A stretch of DNA of 64,000 nucleotides from Pseudolabrys sp. (GTDB taxonomy: Bacteria > Pseudomonadota > Alphaproteobacteria > Rhizobiales > Xanthobacteraceae). Positions 18,154 through 27,112 of this stretch are shown here, piece by piece. Both the position numbers and the translations under genes were made by a program. A model generated the notes under the pieces. That model was not told the DNA's origin, made no database searches, and was given only the letters and a program-made list of their open reading frames with translations. The stretch spans positions 62,001 through 126,000 of the forward strand of contig JAURVZ010000018.1 in NCBI GenBank assembly GCA_030655215.1. The letters run 5' to 3'. The stretch's first letter is position 1. Every line of letters begins with the position of its first letter.

Positions 18154-18708
18154 TTAGCCGCCAAACCCGCCTGCATCGAGGAACTTCTGCTCCTCCGGCG
18201 TGGTAATGCGGCCGAGCACGGTATTGCGATGCGGAAAGCGGCCGAAGCGCCTGATGATGTCGGCGTGGATCTCTGCCCATTTCAGGCCGTCGGCGTCATG
18301 AGCCGCCTTGAAGAAGGCCACGCCGCGCTCCTGGTCCGCCATATCCTCGGAGTGCTCGAATGGCAGATAGAAAAAGCTGCGCATCATCTTGTCGACCTGC
18401 GCATCGAAGCCGCGCACGATGGCGCCGGCGGCCAGGGACAAAGCCTGCGGGTCGGTGGCAAACATGCGCGGCGAACCGCGAAACATGTTGCGCGGAAATT
18501 GGTCGAGCAGAATGAGCAGCGCCAGCGTGCCTTCGGCGTTCTGCTCCCAGTCGCTCAGTTTGCCGGCGGCCGCCGCTTCATGCGTTTTCAGAAATCGCTG
18601 GCGGATGCTCTCGTCGAAGGCCTCGTCCTTCTTGAACCAGGCTTCCGGCCCGGCATCGCGCCAGAACGCAATCACATCGGCGGCGCGCGCCGTTCCGTCT
18701 TCGCTCAT
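18154..18708 (-). CDS. DUF924 family protein
   Basis: This 184-aa protein belongs to DUF924, a helical TPR-like family without known function. Recognisable segments are VIAFWRDAGPEAWFKKDEAFD, LLILLDQFPRNMFRG, FFYLPFEHSED and HADIIRRFGRFPHRN, all cut to short conserved words in the family. It overlaps the fadD stop by ATGA and is thus translationally coupled to it. Confidence 0.88.
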   Translation of the reverse strand: MSEDGTARAADVIAFWRDAGPEAWFKKDEAFDESIRQRFLKTHEAAAAGKLSDWEQNAEGTLALLILLDQFPRNMFRGSPRMFATDPQALSLAAGAIVRGFDAQVDKMMRSFFYLPFEHSEDMADQERGVAFFKAAHDADGLKWAEIHADIIRRFGRFPHRNTVLGRITTPEEQKFLDAGGFGG

Positions 18709-20378
18709 GGATTATCCCGTAGCGCCCGGCGCAGAATCTTGCCGACATTGGTCTTCGGCAGTTCTTTGCGGAACTCGATGTATTTCGGCATTTTGTACGC
18801 TGCCAGCTTGCCGGTCAGGAAGCGCTTCAGTTCAACATCGGTCAAGGTCGGCGACTTGCTGACCGCGAACAGTTTCACGGCTTCGCCGGAATGTTGATCG
18901 GGCACGCCGACAGCGGCGCACTCAACGATCTCGCCCTGCATCATGGCGACGTCCTCGACTTCGTTCGGGAACACCTTGAAACCGGAGACCGAGATCATGT
19001 CCTTCTTGCGATCAACGATTTTGACTTGGCCTTCCGGCGTCATGATGCCGATGTCGCCGGTTCGGAAGAAACCGTCAGCGGTCATCACCTTGGCGGTCTC
19101 GTCGGGTCGCTGCCAATAACCGACCATGACCTGCGGACCCTTGGCGGCGATTTCACCGGCCTCGCCGAGCGGCACGTCCTTGTCGCTCTCGTCGAGGATC
19201 CTGACATCGGTCGACGGAAAAGGATAACCGATCGTGCCGGTCCACTCGGTGATGTCGCAGCGATTGGCGGTGACGCCGGGCGATGTTTCCGACAAGCCAT
19301 AGGCCTCGATGATCGGCTTGCCGGTTGCCTTCAGCCAGCGTTCGGCGACGGAGCGTTGCACAGCCATGCCACCGCCAACAGCGGCTTTCAGCATGCTCCA
19401 GTCGACCTTGCCGAAGTCGGGATGATTCAGCATCGCGTTGAACAATGTGTTCACGGCGGGCAGGAAGTTGACCTGGTACTTCGACAATTCCTTGAGCAGG
19501 CCGGGAATGTCGCGCGGGTTCGGAATGAGCAGGCAGACGCCGCCGAGCCGCACCCCAATCAGCGCGCATGCGGTCAGTGCGAAGATGTGCGACAGCGGCA
19601 GCGCCGCGACCATGAATAATTGATCGACGCGCGGCTCGCGCATCAAGGCCGGCTGCAGCCAGGCATTGGCCTGCAAGGTGTTGGCGACGACATTGCGGTG
19701 CGAGAGGGTCGCGCCTTTGGAAACGCCGGTCGTGCCGCCGGTATATTGCAGGAAGGCGATGTCATCGAGCGTCAGCTTCGGCACCTGCATGTTCATGCCG
19801 CGGCCGGTGGAGATGACGTCGTTGAACTTGAAGTGACCGGGCAGCGAAAAGGCCGGCACCATTTTCTTGCTGTGGCGGACGACCAGATTGACGATCGTGC
19901 CTTTGATCAGGCCGAGAAGGTCGCCCATCGTCGCGAGAACAACATGTTTGACGCTGGTGTTGGCGATGACATGCGCCAGCGTATGCGCGAAATTCTCCAG
20001 CACGATGATGGCTTCGGCACCGGAATCCTTGAGCTGGAATTCGAGTTCGCGCGGCGTGTAGAGCGGATTGACGTTCACCACCGTATAGCCGGCGCGGAGG
20101 ATGCCGAGCAGCGCGATCGGATATTGCAGCACGTTCGGCATCTTGATGGCGACGCGGGCGCCGGGCTCGAGGCCGCGGCTCTGCAGCCAGGCGCCGAGCG
20201 CGAGCGAGGCCTTGTCGAGTTCGTCGAACGTGATCGACGCCCCCATGCAGATGAAGGCCTTCTTGGCGCGGTGGGTCTTGAAGCTTTCCTCGAAAATCGC
20301 GACGAGGGACGGGTAGGTCGCGGGATCGATCTCGGCCGGCACGCCGGGCGGATAGTTCTTCAGCCAGATACGGTCCAT
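18705..20378 (-). CDS. fadD: long-chain fatty acid-CoA ligase
   Basis: This 557-aa acyl-CoA synthetase of FadD type activates long-chain fatty acids for beta-oxidation at the inner membrane. The N-terminal IWLKNYPPGVPAEID is typical of bacterial FadD. The ATP motif QYTGGTTGVSKGATLSHRN, the adenine motif YGLSETSP, FRTGDIGIM and the C-terminal lysine K547 in TNVGKILRR are present. It leads a two-gene unit with DUF924. Confidence 0.94.
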   Translation of the reverse strand: MDRIWLKNYPPGVPAEIDPATYPSLVAIFEESFKTHRAKKAFICMGASITFDELDKASLALGAWLQSRGLEPGARVAIKMPNVLQYPIALLGILRAGYTVVNVNPLYTPRELEFQLKDSGAEAIIVLENFAHTLAHVIANTSVKHVVLATMGDLLGLIKGTIVNLVVRHSKKMVPAFSLPGHFKFNDVISTGRGMNMQVPKLTLDDIAFLQYTGGTTGVSKGATLSHRNVVANTLQANAWLQPALMREPRVDQLFMVAALPLSHIFALTACALIGVRLGGVCLLIPNPRDIPGLLKELSKYQVNFLPAVNTLFNAMLNHPDFGKVDWSMLKAAVGGGMAVQRSVAERWLKATGKPIIEAYGLSETSPGVTANRCDITEWTGTIGYPFPSTDVRILDESDKDVPLGEAGEIAAKGPQVMVGYWQRPDETAKVMTADGFFRTGDIGIMTPEGQVKIVDRKKDMISVSGFKVFPNEVEDVAMMQGEIVECAAVGVPDQHSGEAVKLFAVSKSPTLTDVELKRFLTGKLAAYKMPKYIEFRKELPKTNVGKILRRALRDNP

Positions 20379-20477
20379 GTCGTTCCCCCTCGCGCGTCGG
20401 CTCTTGTCCCGGATGGCCGGCGGTTACCGGCTCAGCATCCGTCCAATAGGCCTGCCATGCAAGACCGCTCTAATCCG

Positions 20478-21614
20478 TTAAGCGCGGCTATCTGCCCCGC
20501 CAAACGGGACGAGGGGATTGTCGGTCAGGGCGGCGCGGTCGGGACGGTCCGGTGATGCGGCGCCGAGGAAGGCCTCGAACAGCTCCTGCACGGTGCGCTG
20601 CGGCAAATCCTTGGTGATGAACACCAGCCGGGTGCGGCGGTCGCTGTCCGGCCAGCGCTCGAGCTGGGCGGTCGGGTGGAAGACGTGCTGCACGCCGTGC
20701 ACGACGACCGGCGTGTCCGGCATTTCGGTGACGTTGATGATGCCCTTCATGCGCAGCAGCCGGGCGCCATATTGTGCGCGCAGCAGCTCGAGGAACATGT
20801 CGAGCGTGCCGGCCGCGATCGGCTTGTCGGTGGTCAGGACGAACGAAATGATGTGGTCGTCGTGCCGGTTCACATCGTGATGATGATGATGATCATGATC
20901 ATGCGCCGCGGCGTAGGCTTCCGCGGCGAGCCATTTGTTGACGTCGGGGATCTTGCGCGCCGGGTCGTATAGGCCACAATTGAGCAGCCGGTCGGCGGTG
21001 GCTTCGCCCTTTGCAGCGTCGAGCACGCCGGCGGCGGGATTGAGCGTACGCAGCCGGGCGAGCAGACTGTCGGTCGTGGCGTGGTCGGCCAGATCGGTCT
21101 TGCTGACGACAATGCGGTCGGCGACCGCGGCCTGCTTCACAGCCTCGGGATGCGCGTCGAGCGTGGCCTCGCCATTCACAGCGTCGACGACCGTCACGAC
21201 GCCATCGAGCCGGAAGCGCTTGACCAGATAGGGATGCGCCATCGCGGTGTGCAGCACCGGCGCGGGATCGGCGAGGCCGGTGGTTTCCAGCAGCACGCGG
21301 GAGAATTTCACCCGGCCATTGTCGAGATCGCGCAGCAGCTTCTCCAGCCCATCGACCAGGTCGCCGCGCAAGGTGCAGCACAGGCAGCCGGATTGCAGCA
21401 CGACCATGTTGTCGCCGATGTAGTCGACCAGCAAATGGTCGAGCGATACTTCGCCGAATTCATTGATGATGACGGCGGTGTCGCTCAGCGCCGGGTCTTT
21501 CAGCAGTCTGTTGAGCAGCGTCGTCTTGCCGGCGCCGAGAAAGCCGGTGAGCAATGTGAGCGGGATTGGCACAGGCGGCGTGCGCCGCCGCGCGGCTGCG
21601 TCCGGATCGCTCAT
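20478..21614 (-). CDS. CobW/COG0523 family GTPase, putative metal chaperone
   Basis: This 378-aa G3E GTPase has Walker A GFLGAGKTT at residues 24-32, the metal motif CLCC (C77, C79, C80) and a C-terminal CobW_C domain. A His-rich stretch HDHDHHHHHDVNRHDDH joins the two domains, a usual feature of zinc or cobalt chaperones. It could load zinc onto client enzymes, or aid cobalamin synthesis as CobW; with no cob genes nearby and a Zur gene in the window, zinc seems more likely. ATG 21614 overlaps the upstream carboxypeptidase stop (ATGA). Confidence 0.9.
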   Translation of the reverse strand: MSDPDAAARRRTPPVPIPLTLLTGFLGAGKTTLLNRLLKDPALSDTAVIINEFGEVSLDHLLVDYIGDNMVVLQSGCLCCTLRGDLVDGLEKLLRDLDNGRVKFSRVLLETTGLADPAPVLHTAMAHPYLVKRFRLDGVVTVVDAVNGEATLDAHPEAVKQAAVADRIVVSKTDLADHATTDSLLARLRTLNPAAGVLDAAKGEATADRLLNCGLYDPARKIPDVNKWLAAEAYAAAHDHDHHHHHDVNRHDDHIISFVLTTDKPIAAGTLDMFLELLRAQYGARLLRMKGIINVTEMPDTPVVVHGVQHVFHPTAQLERWPDSDRRTRLVFITKDLPQRTVQELFEAFLGAASPDRPDRAALTDNPLVPFGGADSRA

Positions 21615-22975
21615 TGCGCTGGAGCCGAACTGACCTTCGGCTTGGCCGCCGCGGCTGGCTTGGCGGCTGCCGGCGCTGCCGCGGGCTTTGCCGCTACCGC
21701 CGGTTTAGCCGCTGCTGCCGGCTTCGGCGCCGCCGCAGGCTTGGCGGCAGTCTTGGGTGCCGCAGCGGGCTTTGCCTCGGCTGAAGGCTTCGCGTCTGCC
21801 GCAGGCTTCGCGGCGACCTTCTCTTTCTTCTTCTTCGGTCCATGCGCTGCGACCGCCGGAATGGTGTCCGGGCTTTCCGGCGATCCGGTGAACACAACGA
21901 CCGGCGGCGTTGTATCGACCGGCGGCCCGAGCACGAACTTGCCGGCGGACGGCTTCAGGTTCGACAACATGAACGCTTGCCCGGTACCGGCTTCGCCGGA
22001 CTCAGGGTTCTGGCCGGCGGCGGTGACTTCTTCTTCCTGGTTGTCTTCCGACGGCGGCTTGCGCCGATGAGCGCCGCACATTTCTTCACGCAGGTTCGGC
22101 GGCTGCGCATCAATCGGCGCCAATGCGTCGATCGTGCCGAGCGCCGGCGTCAGCCAGGTTAGGCCGCCGCTGCCGAAACCGCGCTCGAACAATTGCGCGG
22201 CCTTCTGCGCGCGAACGGCGCCCGAATAGGAGCCGAGCACGACCGCGATCAGGCGGCGGCCATTGCGCGTGGCCGAAGCGGCGACGTTATAACCGGAGGC
22301 GCAGATGAAGCCGGTCTTCATGCCGTCGGCACCGGGATAGCGATCGATCAGCGAATTGTAATTGCGCATGATGCGATTGCCATAGCGGATCGAATGGATG
22401 TGCCAGTACGAGTCGGCTTCCGGGAATTCCAGGATCAGCGCGCGCGCCAGCATACCGAGATCGCGCGCCGACGACACATGACCTTCGGACGGCAATCCAT
22501 TCGGGTTGATGAAGTGGCTCTGCGACATGCCGAGCCGGCGCGCATCGGCGTTCATCATGTCGGCGAAGCCTTCGAGCGAACCGCCGACGCCCTCGGCGAT
22601 GGCCACCGCGACGTCATTGGCCGACTTCACCATCAACATCTTCAGCGCATTGTCGACGGTCAAGGTGGTGCCGAGCTTGAAGCCCATCTTGGTCGGCTGC
22701 TGCGCCACCGCATTGCGCGACATGGTCAGCAGCGTGTTGTAGGTGATTTTCTTCTGCTTGATCGCGCGCAACGTCGTGTAGGCGGTCATCAACTTGGTGA
22801 CGGAAGCTGGATACCACGGGTAGGTGGCGTTCTCGGCGTGCAGCACCTTGCCGGTGGCGGCTTCGATCAATAGCTGCGCTTCGGCCCGGGCGGTCCCGGA
22901 GCTTTGCGTCGTCAGCGCGGCGGCTGCGACGGCAAGAATCAGGGCGCGGCGGCTGAATTGGCTAAAACCGGTCAA
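21611..22975 (-). CDS. D-alanyl-D-alanine carboxypeptidase (DacA-type PBP) with Ala/Pro/Lys-rich tail
   Basis: This 454-aa periplasmic penicillin-binding protein trims the terminal D-Ala of peptidoglycan stem peptides. The Tat/Sec-like signal (SRRALILAVAAAALTTQ) ends near residue 31. Catalytic motifs are S58-V-T-K61, S118-A-N120 and K220-T-G222. A proline/alanine/lysine-rich low-complexity region fills about residues 330-454, much longer than in DacA and replacing the usual PBP5 C-terminal beta-domain and amphipathic anchor. Translational coupling to the CobW GTPase downstream is notable. Confidence 0.92.
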   Translation of the reverse strand: MTGFSQFSRRALILAVAAAALTTQSSGTARAEAQLLIEAATGKVLHAENATYPWYPASVTKLMTAYTTLRAIKQKKITYNTLLTMSRNAVAQQPTKMGFKLGTTLTVDNALKMLMVKSANDVAVAIAEGVGGSLEGFADMMNADARRLGMSQSHFINPNGLPSEGHVSSARDLGMLARALILEFPEADSYWHIHSIRYGNRIMRNYNSLIDRYPGADGMKTGFICASGYNVAASATRNGRRLIAVVLGSYSGAVRAQKAAQLFERGFGSGGLTWLTPALGTIDALAPIDAQPPNLREEMCGAHRRKPPSEDNQEEEVTAAGQNPESGEAGTGQAFMLSNLKPSAGKFVLGPPVDTTPPVVVFTGSPESPDTIPAVAAHGPKKKKEKVAAKPAADAKPSAEAKPAAAPKTAAKPAAAPKPAAAAKPAVAAKPAAAPAAAKPAAAAKPKVSSAPAQ

Positions 22976-23138
22976 AATAGCGGTCCGTTCTCGTGACTTG
23001 GGCGGAGGAGCCCTAGGAATCGGTTGGGTTCCCTGGACGGTGACGCTAAACTAACAAGCTTTCGACAAGTGGCAAAGCGGCCGGACCGGTCGCTGTTCCT
23101 GACCAACCAATACGACCAAAATTCGGCGGAGGAAATCG

Positions 23139-24305
23139 ATGACTGCAGCAATCGTTGGCTGGGCCCATACCCCTTTCGGCAAGCTTAACGGCGAGACCGT
23201 CGAGAGCCTGATCGTGCGGGTGACCACTGAGGCCCTGGCCGATGCCGGCATCGAGGCCAAGGACGTCGACGAGATCATCCTCGGCCACTTCAATGCCGGC
23301 TTCTCAGCCCAAGATTTTACCGCCTCGCTGGTGCTGCAGGCCTCGCCCGATCTGCGTTTCAAGCGGGCGCTGCGGGTGGAAAACGCCTGCGCCACAGGCT
23401 CCGCGGCGGTGCATCAGGGCATCAAGTCGATCGACGCCAAGGCGGCGCGCATCGTGCTGGCGGTCGGCGTCGAGCAGATGACGACCACGCCGGGCCCGGA
23501 GATCGGCCGCAACCTGCTGAAAGCCTCCTATGTGCGTGAGGAAGCCGACATTGATGGCGGCTTTGCCGGTCTGTTCGGCCAGATCGCCGGCCGCTATTTC
23601 CAGAAATATGGCGACCAGTCCGACGCGCTGGCCATGATCGCCGCCAAGAACCACAAGAACGGCGTCGGTAATCCTTATGCGCAAATGCGCAAGGACCTCG
23701 GCTACGACTTCTGCCGCACCGAAAGCGAGAAGAACCCGTTCGTCGCCGGTCCGCTCAAGCGTACCGACTGCTCGCTGGTGTCCGATGGCGCCGCCGCCGT
23801 CGTGCTGGCCGATGTCGAGACCGCGCTGCGGCTCGGCAAGGCGGTTGCCTTCCGTGCCGCCGAACATGTGCAGGACTTCCTGCCAATGTCGAAGCGCGAC
23901 ATCCTCAAGTTCGAAGGCTGTGCCCTCGGCTGGCAGCGCGCGCTGAAAAGTTCCGGACTGGAACTCGACGATCTGTCCTTCGTCGAGACGCATGACTGCT
24001 TCACCGTCGCCGAATTGATCGAGTATGAGGCGATGGGTCTGACGCCGGAAGGCGAAGGCGCCCGCGCCATCAAGGAAGGCTGGACGCAGAAAGACGGCAA
24101 GCTGCCGGTCAATCCGTCAGGCGGCTTGAAGGCCAAGGGCCATCCGATCGGAGCCACGGGCGTCTCGATGCACGCGCTCACCGCAATGCAACTCACGGAT
24201 ACTGCTGGCGATCTCCAGATCAAGAACGCCAAATTGGGCGGCATCTTCAATATGGGTGGCGCAGCCGTCGCAAATTACGTCAGTATTCTGGAGAGAATTA
24301 AGTAG
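23139..24305 (+). CDS. thiolase family acetyl-CoA acetyltransferase
   Basis: This 388-aa thiolase of the SCP2/acetyl-CoA C-acetyltransferase-like subgroup cleaves or forms 3-ketoacyl-CoA. The nucleophilic cysteine is C84 in VENACATGSAAVHQG. The second site reads ETHDCFTVAEL and the C-terminal His motif NPSGGLKAKGHPIGATG. The single-copy start at ATG 23139 follows GGCGGAGGAAAT. The subgroup often acts on unusual acyl chains, so it need not be the PHB thiolase. Confidence 0.9.
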   Translation: MTAAIVGWAHTPFGKLNGETVESLIVRVTTEALADAGIEAKDVDEIILGHFNAGFSAQDFTASLVLQASPDLRFKRALRVENACATGSAAVHQGIKSIDAKAARIVLAVGVEQMTTTPGPEIGRNLLKASYVREEADIDGGFAGLFGQIAGRYFQKYGDQSDALAMIAAKNHKNGVGNPYAQMRKDLGYDFCRTESEKNPFVAGPLKRTDCSLVSDGAAAVVLADVETALRLGKAVAFRAAEHVQDFLPMSKRDILKFEGCALGWQRALKSSGLELDDLSFVETHDCFTVAELIEYEAMGLTPEGEGARAIKEGWTQKDGKLPVNPSGGLKAKGHPIGATGVSMHALTAMQLTDTAGDLQIKNAKLGGIFNMGGAAVANYVSILERIK

Positions 24306-24366
24306 ACGGCTTCTGCAACCTGATCTCTCAACGGGAATTATAGTTCGAGGGGTATCTGGGTCGGGA

Positions 24367-24380
24367 GATCAAAATTGATC
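24367..24380. promoter_or_regulatory. inverted repeat upstream of the LysR gene
   Basis: GATCAAAATTGATC is a perfect 6-2-6 inverted repeat 89 bp upstream of the LysR start. It sits in the thiolase-LysR gap of 164 bp. Position and symmetry suit an autoregulatory site; LysR sites often have a T-N11-A core, which this only partly shows. Confidence 0.4.
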
Positions 24381-24469
24381 GCTCGCTTGCACATGGCAGA
24401 ATTATGGTATGTCACTACAGGTTGTCGGGGGGCAGCCGGCGTCGGGGTCGCTGAGACGGGGCAAGAGCA

Positions 24470-25390
24470 ATGACGAATATTCCGACCGATTTGCTGCGCA
24501 CATTTGTCGCTGTCGTCGATATGCGCAGTTTCACCAAGGCCGCCGCATCGCTCGGCGTGACGCAGCCGGCGGTGAGCGCCCAGATCAAGCGTCTGCAATT
24601 TCTTCTCGGTGACGACATCTTTGATCGCAGCTCGCAAGGCGTCAGCCTGACTGCACACGGCGAAATCGTTCTCAATTATGCGCGCCGCCTTCTGTCGATC
24701 AACGACCAGATCGTTCATCTCGGCGGTCCCGGCCCGATGCCGGAGCTTGCGATCCGCGTCGGCACATCGAGCGACTACATTGCATCGATATTGCCCGCGA
24801 CCTTGGCCTCGTTCCGCGAACGCTGGCCGGATGTGCGTTTTTCGGTTCGCACCGATTATCTCGATCCGCTGTCGCGTCAGTTGCGCGGTGGCGAGATTGA
24901 TGTGCTGATCGCATTGTCGATGACGCCGCCGCATGATGCACGCCACGTTGTTGCGCGCGACATCGTCTGGGTGCGCGGCAAGAACACGCGCTTCAATCCG
25001 GATGGGCCGGTGCCGCTGGTGTCCTATGGCACGCCTTGCATCTATCACAAGCTGGTCGTGCGCGCGCTGAAGGCTGCCGGCATGGACTGGGAAGATGTCT
25101 TCATGGGCCCGAGTCTCGCCAGCCTGAAGGGCGCTGTGGCAGCGGGGCTTGGCGTCATGGCGATCAATCGCCACCGCGCCGATGAAGATGGCATTGTTGT
25201 CTGGGAAGACGCGCCGCTGCCGAAGCTGCCGGATCTCTACAGCGGCATCTATGTCCGCGAAGGCGGCGCGCGCGATATTTACGAACAGCTGGCCGACGAA
25301 ATCGCCGCTGTCGTGCACGCGCAGTCCAAGCCGGCGAACAAGCTGATCGGCAGCATCGAAAACAGCCGCAAGAAGACGTCTGCGGCTTAA
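24470..25390 (+). CDS. LysR-family transcriptional regulator
   Basis: This 306-aa LysR regulator has the N-terminal winged helix (LLRTFVAVVDMRSFTKAAA, then VTQPAVSAQIKRLQ) at residues 5-65 and a periplasmic-binding-protein-like effector domain from about 90 to 295. Its stop overlaps that of the ABC permease on the other strand by 4 nt. The ABC operon, the thiolase or putA are possible targets; the sequence does not decide. Confidence 0.92.
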   Translation: MTNIPTDLLRTFVAVVDMRSFTKAAASLGVTQPAVSAQIKRLQFLLGDDIFDRSSQGVSLTAHGEIVLNYARRLLSINDQIVHLGGPGPMPELAIRVGTSSDYIASILPATLASFRERWPDVRFSVRTDYLDPLSRQLRGGEIDVLIALSMTPPHDARHVVARDIVWVRGKNTRFNPDGPVPLVSYGTPCIYHKLVVRALKAAGMDWEDVFMGPSLASLKGAVAAGLGVMAINRHRADEDGIVVWEDAPLPKLPDLYSGIYVREGGARDIYEQLADEIAAVVHAQSKPANKLIGSIENSRKKTSAA

Positions 25391-26160
25391 GCCTGCGCGA
25401 AGCCGGAGCGCTGCGCCCAGCCGGTCATCCGCTTTTCCAGGATGGCCATCGCCGCATACATGACGATGCCCTCGATCGCGAGCACGACGAGACCGGCGAA
25501 AATCAACGGCACCTGGAATTGCGCCTGCGCCTGCAGCATCAGATTGCCGATGCCGTAATTCGACGCGACGCTTTCCGAAATCACCGAGCCGACGAAGGCG
25601 AGCGTGATCGCCACTTTCAGCGAGCCGAAGAAATAGGGCAGCGTGCGCGGGATACCCACTTTGCGCATAATGTCGAGCTTCGACGCACCCAACGCTTTCA
25701 GCACGTCTTCCAGTTCAGGCTCTATGGTGGCCAAGCCGGTTGCCACATTGACGACGATCGGAAAGAACGAAATCAGGAAAGCGGTCAGCACTGCCGGCAC
25801 GAAGCCGATGCCGAACCACAGCACCAGGATCGGCACCAATGCGACTTTCGGAATGGCATTGAAGCCGATCATCAGCGGATACAGGCCGGCATAGATCGCG
25901 CGCGACCAGCCGACCAGAAGCCCGAGCAACATGCCGAAGCCGACGGCGAGCGCAAAGCCGATCAGCGTCGTTTGCAAGGTGATCCAGGAATTGCGCGCCA
26001 GCGGTCCGGAATAATCGACGAAAGCCTGCGCAATGGCGCTCGGCGGCGGCAGGAAGAACACCGGGATCTTGAAGATGTGAACCGCGGCTTCCCAGACGAC
26101 AAACAGGCCGATGGTGAACAGCCAGGGCGACAGGCGGATGAGCAGGGCGGTCCGGTTCAT
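25387..26160 (-). CDS. ABC transporter permease, NitT/TauT (SsuC-like) type
   Basis: This 257-aa inner-membrane permease has about six helices. The cytoplasmic EAA loop reads LKALGASKLDIMRKVGIP, which docks the ATPase. It is last in a substrate-binding protein, ATPase, permease operon, but 151 bp of hairpin-rich repeat separate it from the ATPase gene. If the ATPase is truly disrupted, this permease lacks its own motor unless another ATPase substitutes. Confidence 0.92.
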   Translation of the reverse strand: MNRTALLIRLSPWLFTIGLFVVWEAAVHIFKIPVFFLPPPSAIAQAFVDYSGPLARNSWITLQTTLIGFALAVGFGMLLGLLVGWSRAIYAGLYPLMIGFNAIPKVALVPILVLWFGIGFVPAVLTAFLISFFPIVVNVATGLATIEPELEDVLKALGASKLDIMRKVGIPRTLPYFFGSLKVAITLAFVGSVISESVASNYGIGNLMLQAQAQFQVPLIFAGLVVLAIEGIVMYAAMAILEKRMTGWAQRSGFAQA

Positions 26161-26172
26161 GGTGCCATCTTG

Positions 26173-26217
26173 TCCCGGACAAGGAGCAACATGGAATGTT
26201 GCTCCGCAGAGCCGGGA
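26173..26217. repeat. palindromic intergenic repeat, unit 1
   Basis: The arms GGAGCAACAT (26183-26192) and ATGTTGCTCC (26196-26205) form a perfect 10-bp stem with a 3-nt loop. Outer arms TCCCGG (26173-26178) and CCGGGA (26212-26217) extend it. It looks like a REP-type element or RNA hairpin between the ATPase and permease genes. Confidence 0.65.
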
Positions 26218-26244
26218 TCGTTCCAGGCTCCGAATGTTTGACGG

Positions 26245-26289
26245 TCCCGGGTCTGCAACGCAGCGTTACACGCTGCATTGCGCCCGGGA
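26245..26289. repeat. palindromic intergenic repeat, unit 2
   Basis: TCCCGGG (26245-26251) pairs with CCCGGGA (26283-26289), and inside it GCAGCG (26260-26265) pairs with CGCTGC (26271-26276) around a 5-nt loop. The TCCCGGG..CCCGGGA frame recalls short palindromic repeats scattered in Bradyrhizobium-group genomes; that comparison is from memory. Confidence 0.6.
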
Positions 26290-26311
26290 AAAGAAAACTT
26301 TGGCTGCCGCG

Positions 26312-27097
26312 TCATTGCCGCGCCTTTACGATGTGGCTGCGCAATTCATGGACGATGTCGGTGAACTCGGATGTGAACGTCACTTCGAGATCGCGCGGCC
26401 GCGGCAGGTCGATCTTGCGTTCGACAACGATGCGGCCGGGGCGCTGCGACATGACGAAGACACGGTCGGCGAGGAACACGGCTTCGCGCAGATCGTGCGT
26501 CACCAGAATGACGGTGATCTTGCTCGCTGCTTGCAGATCGCGGATCACGCACCACAGTTCTTCGCGGGTGAAGGCATCGAGCGCGCCGAACGGTTCGTCG
26601 AGCATCAGCAATTGCGGCTCGTGGATCAGCGCGCGGCACAGCGAGGTGCGCTGCTGCATGCCGCCGGACAATTCCCACGGAAATTTCTCGCCCTGGTCGC
26701 GCAGGCCGACCGATGTCAGCAGGTTGCGGGCGCGGGCAGCGAACTCGACTTTGCGGCTGCGCATCTGGCTGCGATAGGGCTCGACGATTTCGAGCGGCAG
26801 CAGCAGGTTTTCCAGCGTCGTGCGCCAAGGCAGCAAGGTCGGCGCCTGAAACGCCATGCCGGCGATCTTCACCGGCTTGGTGACCTTCTCGCCCGCGACC
26901 GTCACCGTTCCCGCGCGCGGAAACTCCAGGCCGGGGGCGAGCTTCATCAATGTGGACTAGCCGCAGCCTGACGGACCGACCACCGCGGCAAATTCGCCTT
27001 TGTTGACCGTGATCGACAGGCCTTCGACGGCCAGCGCCGAATTGGCGCCGGCATAGGCGTGATCGACGCCGTCGAGAGTAACGAAAGCTTCCGACAC
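26312..27097 (-). pseudogene. ABC transporter ATPase, NitT/TauT type, disrupted by an amber codon in Walker A
   Basis: The intact frame would run from GTG 27097 (VSEAFVTLDGVDHAY) to 26312, about 261 aa, the usual length of SsuB/TauB-type ATPases. At 26957-26959 the codon of the Walker A lysine is TAG: the frame reads VVGPSGCG, stop, STLMKLA. Everything else is intact: LSGGMQQR signature, LLMLDEPFGALDA Walker B and the VTHD switch. One base change (AAG to TAG) explains it. Restart at TTG 26950 or ATG 26947 would give a 211-212-aa product without a P-loop, unable to bind ATP normally. Amber is an ordinary stop in nearby genes, so recoding is unlikely. A sequencing error is the main alternative. 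Confidence 0.88.
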
Positions 27098-27112
27098 GGG
27101 TGGCTCTGCTTT

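Noticed and set aside
17275-18897. 540-aa plus-strand frame
   Set aside because: Antisense to the flippase and DUF924 genes, with no recognisable domain and Arg/His/Asp-rich composition of shadow frames.
26312-26950. A separate short ATPase gene starting at TTG 26950
   Set aside because: It begins right after the Walker A motif, and the upstream codons in the same frame encode the missing N-terminus, so it is the remnant of one disrupted gene.
26957-26959. Amber read as a recoded amino acid (for example pyrrolysine)
   Set aside because: TAG ends several intact genes nearby (1757-1759, 3743-3745) and no Pyl genes are visible; a Walker A Lys position favours a point mutation or read error.
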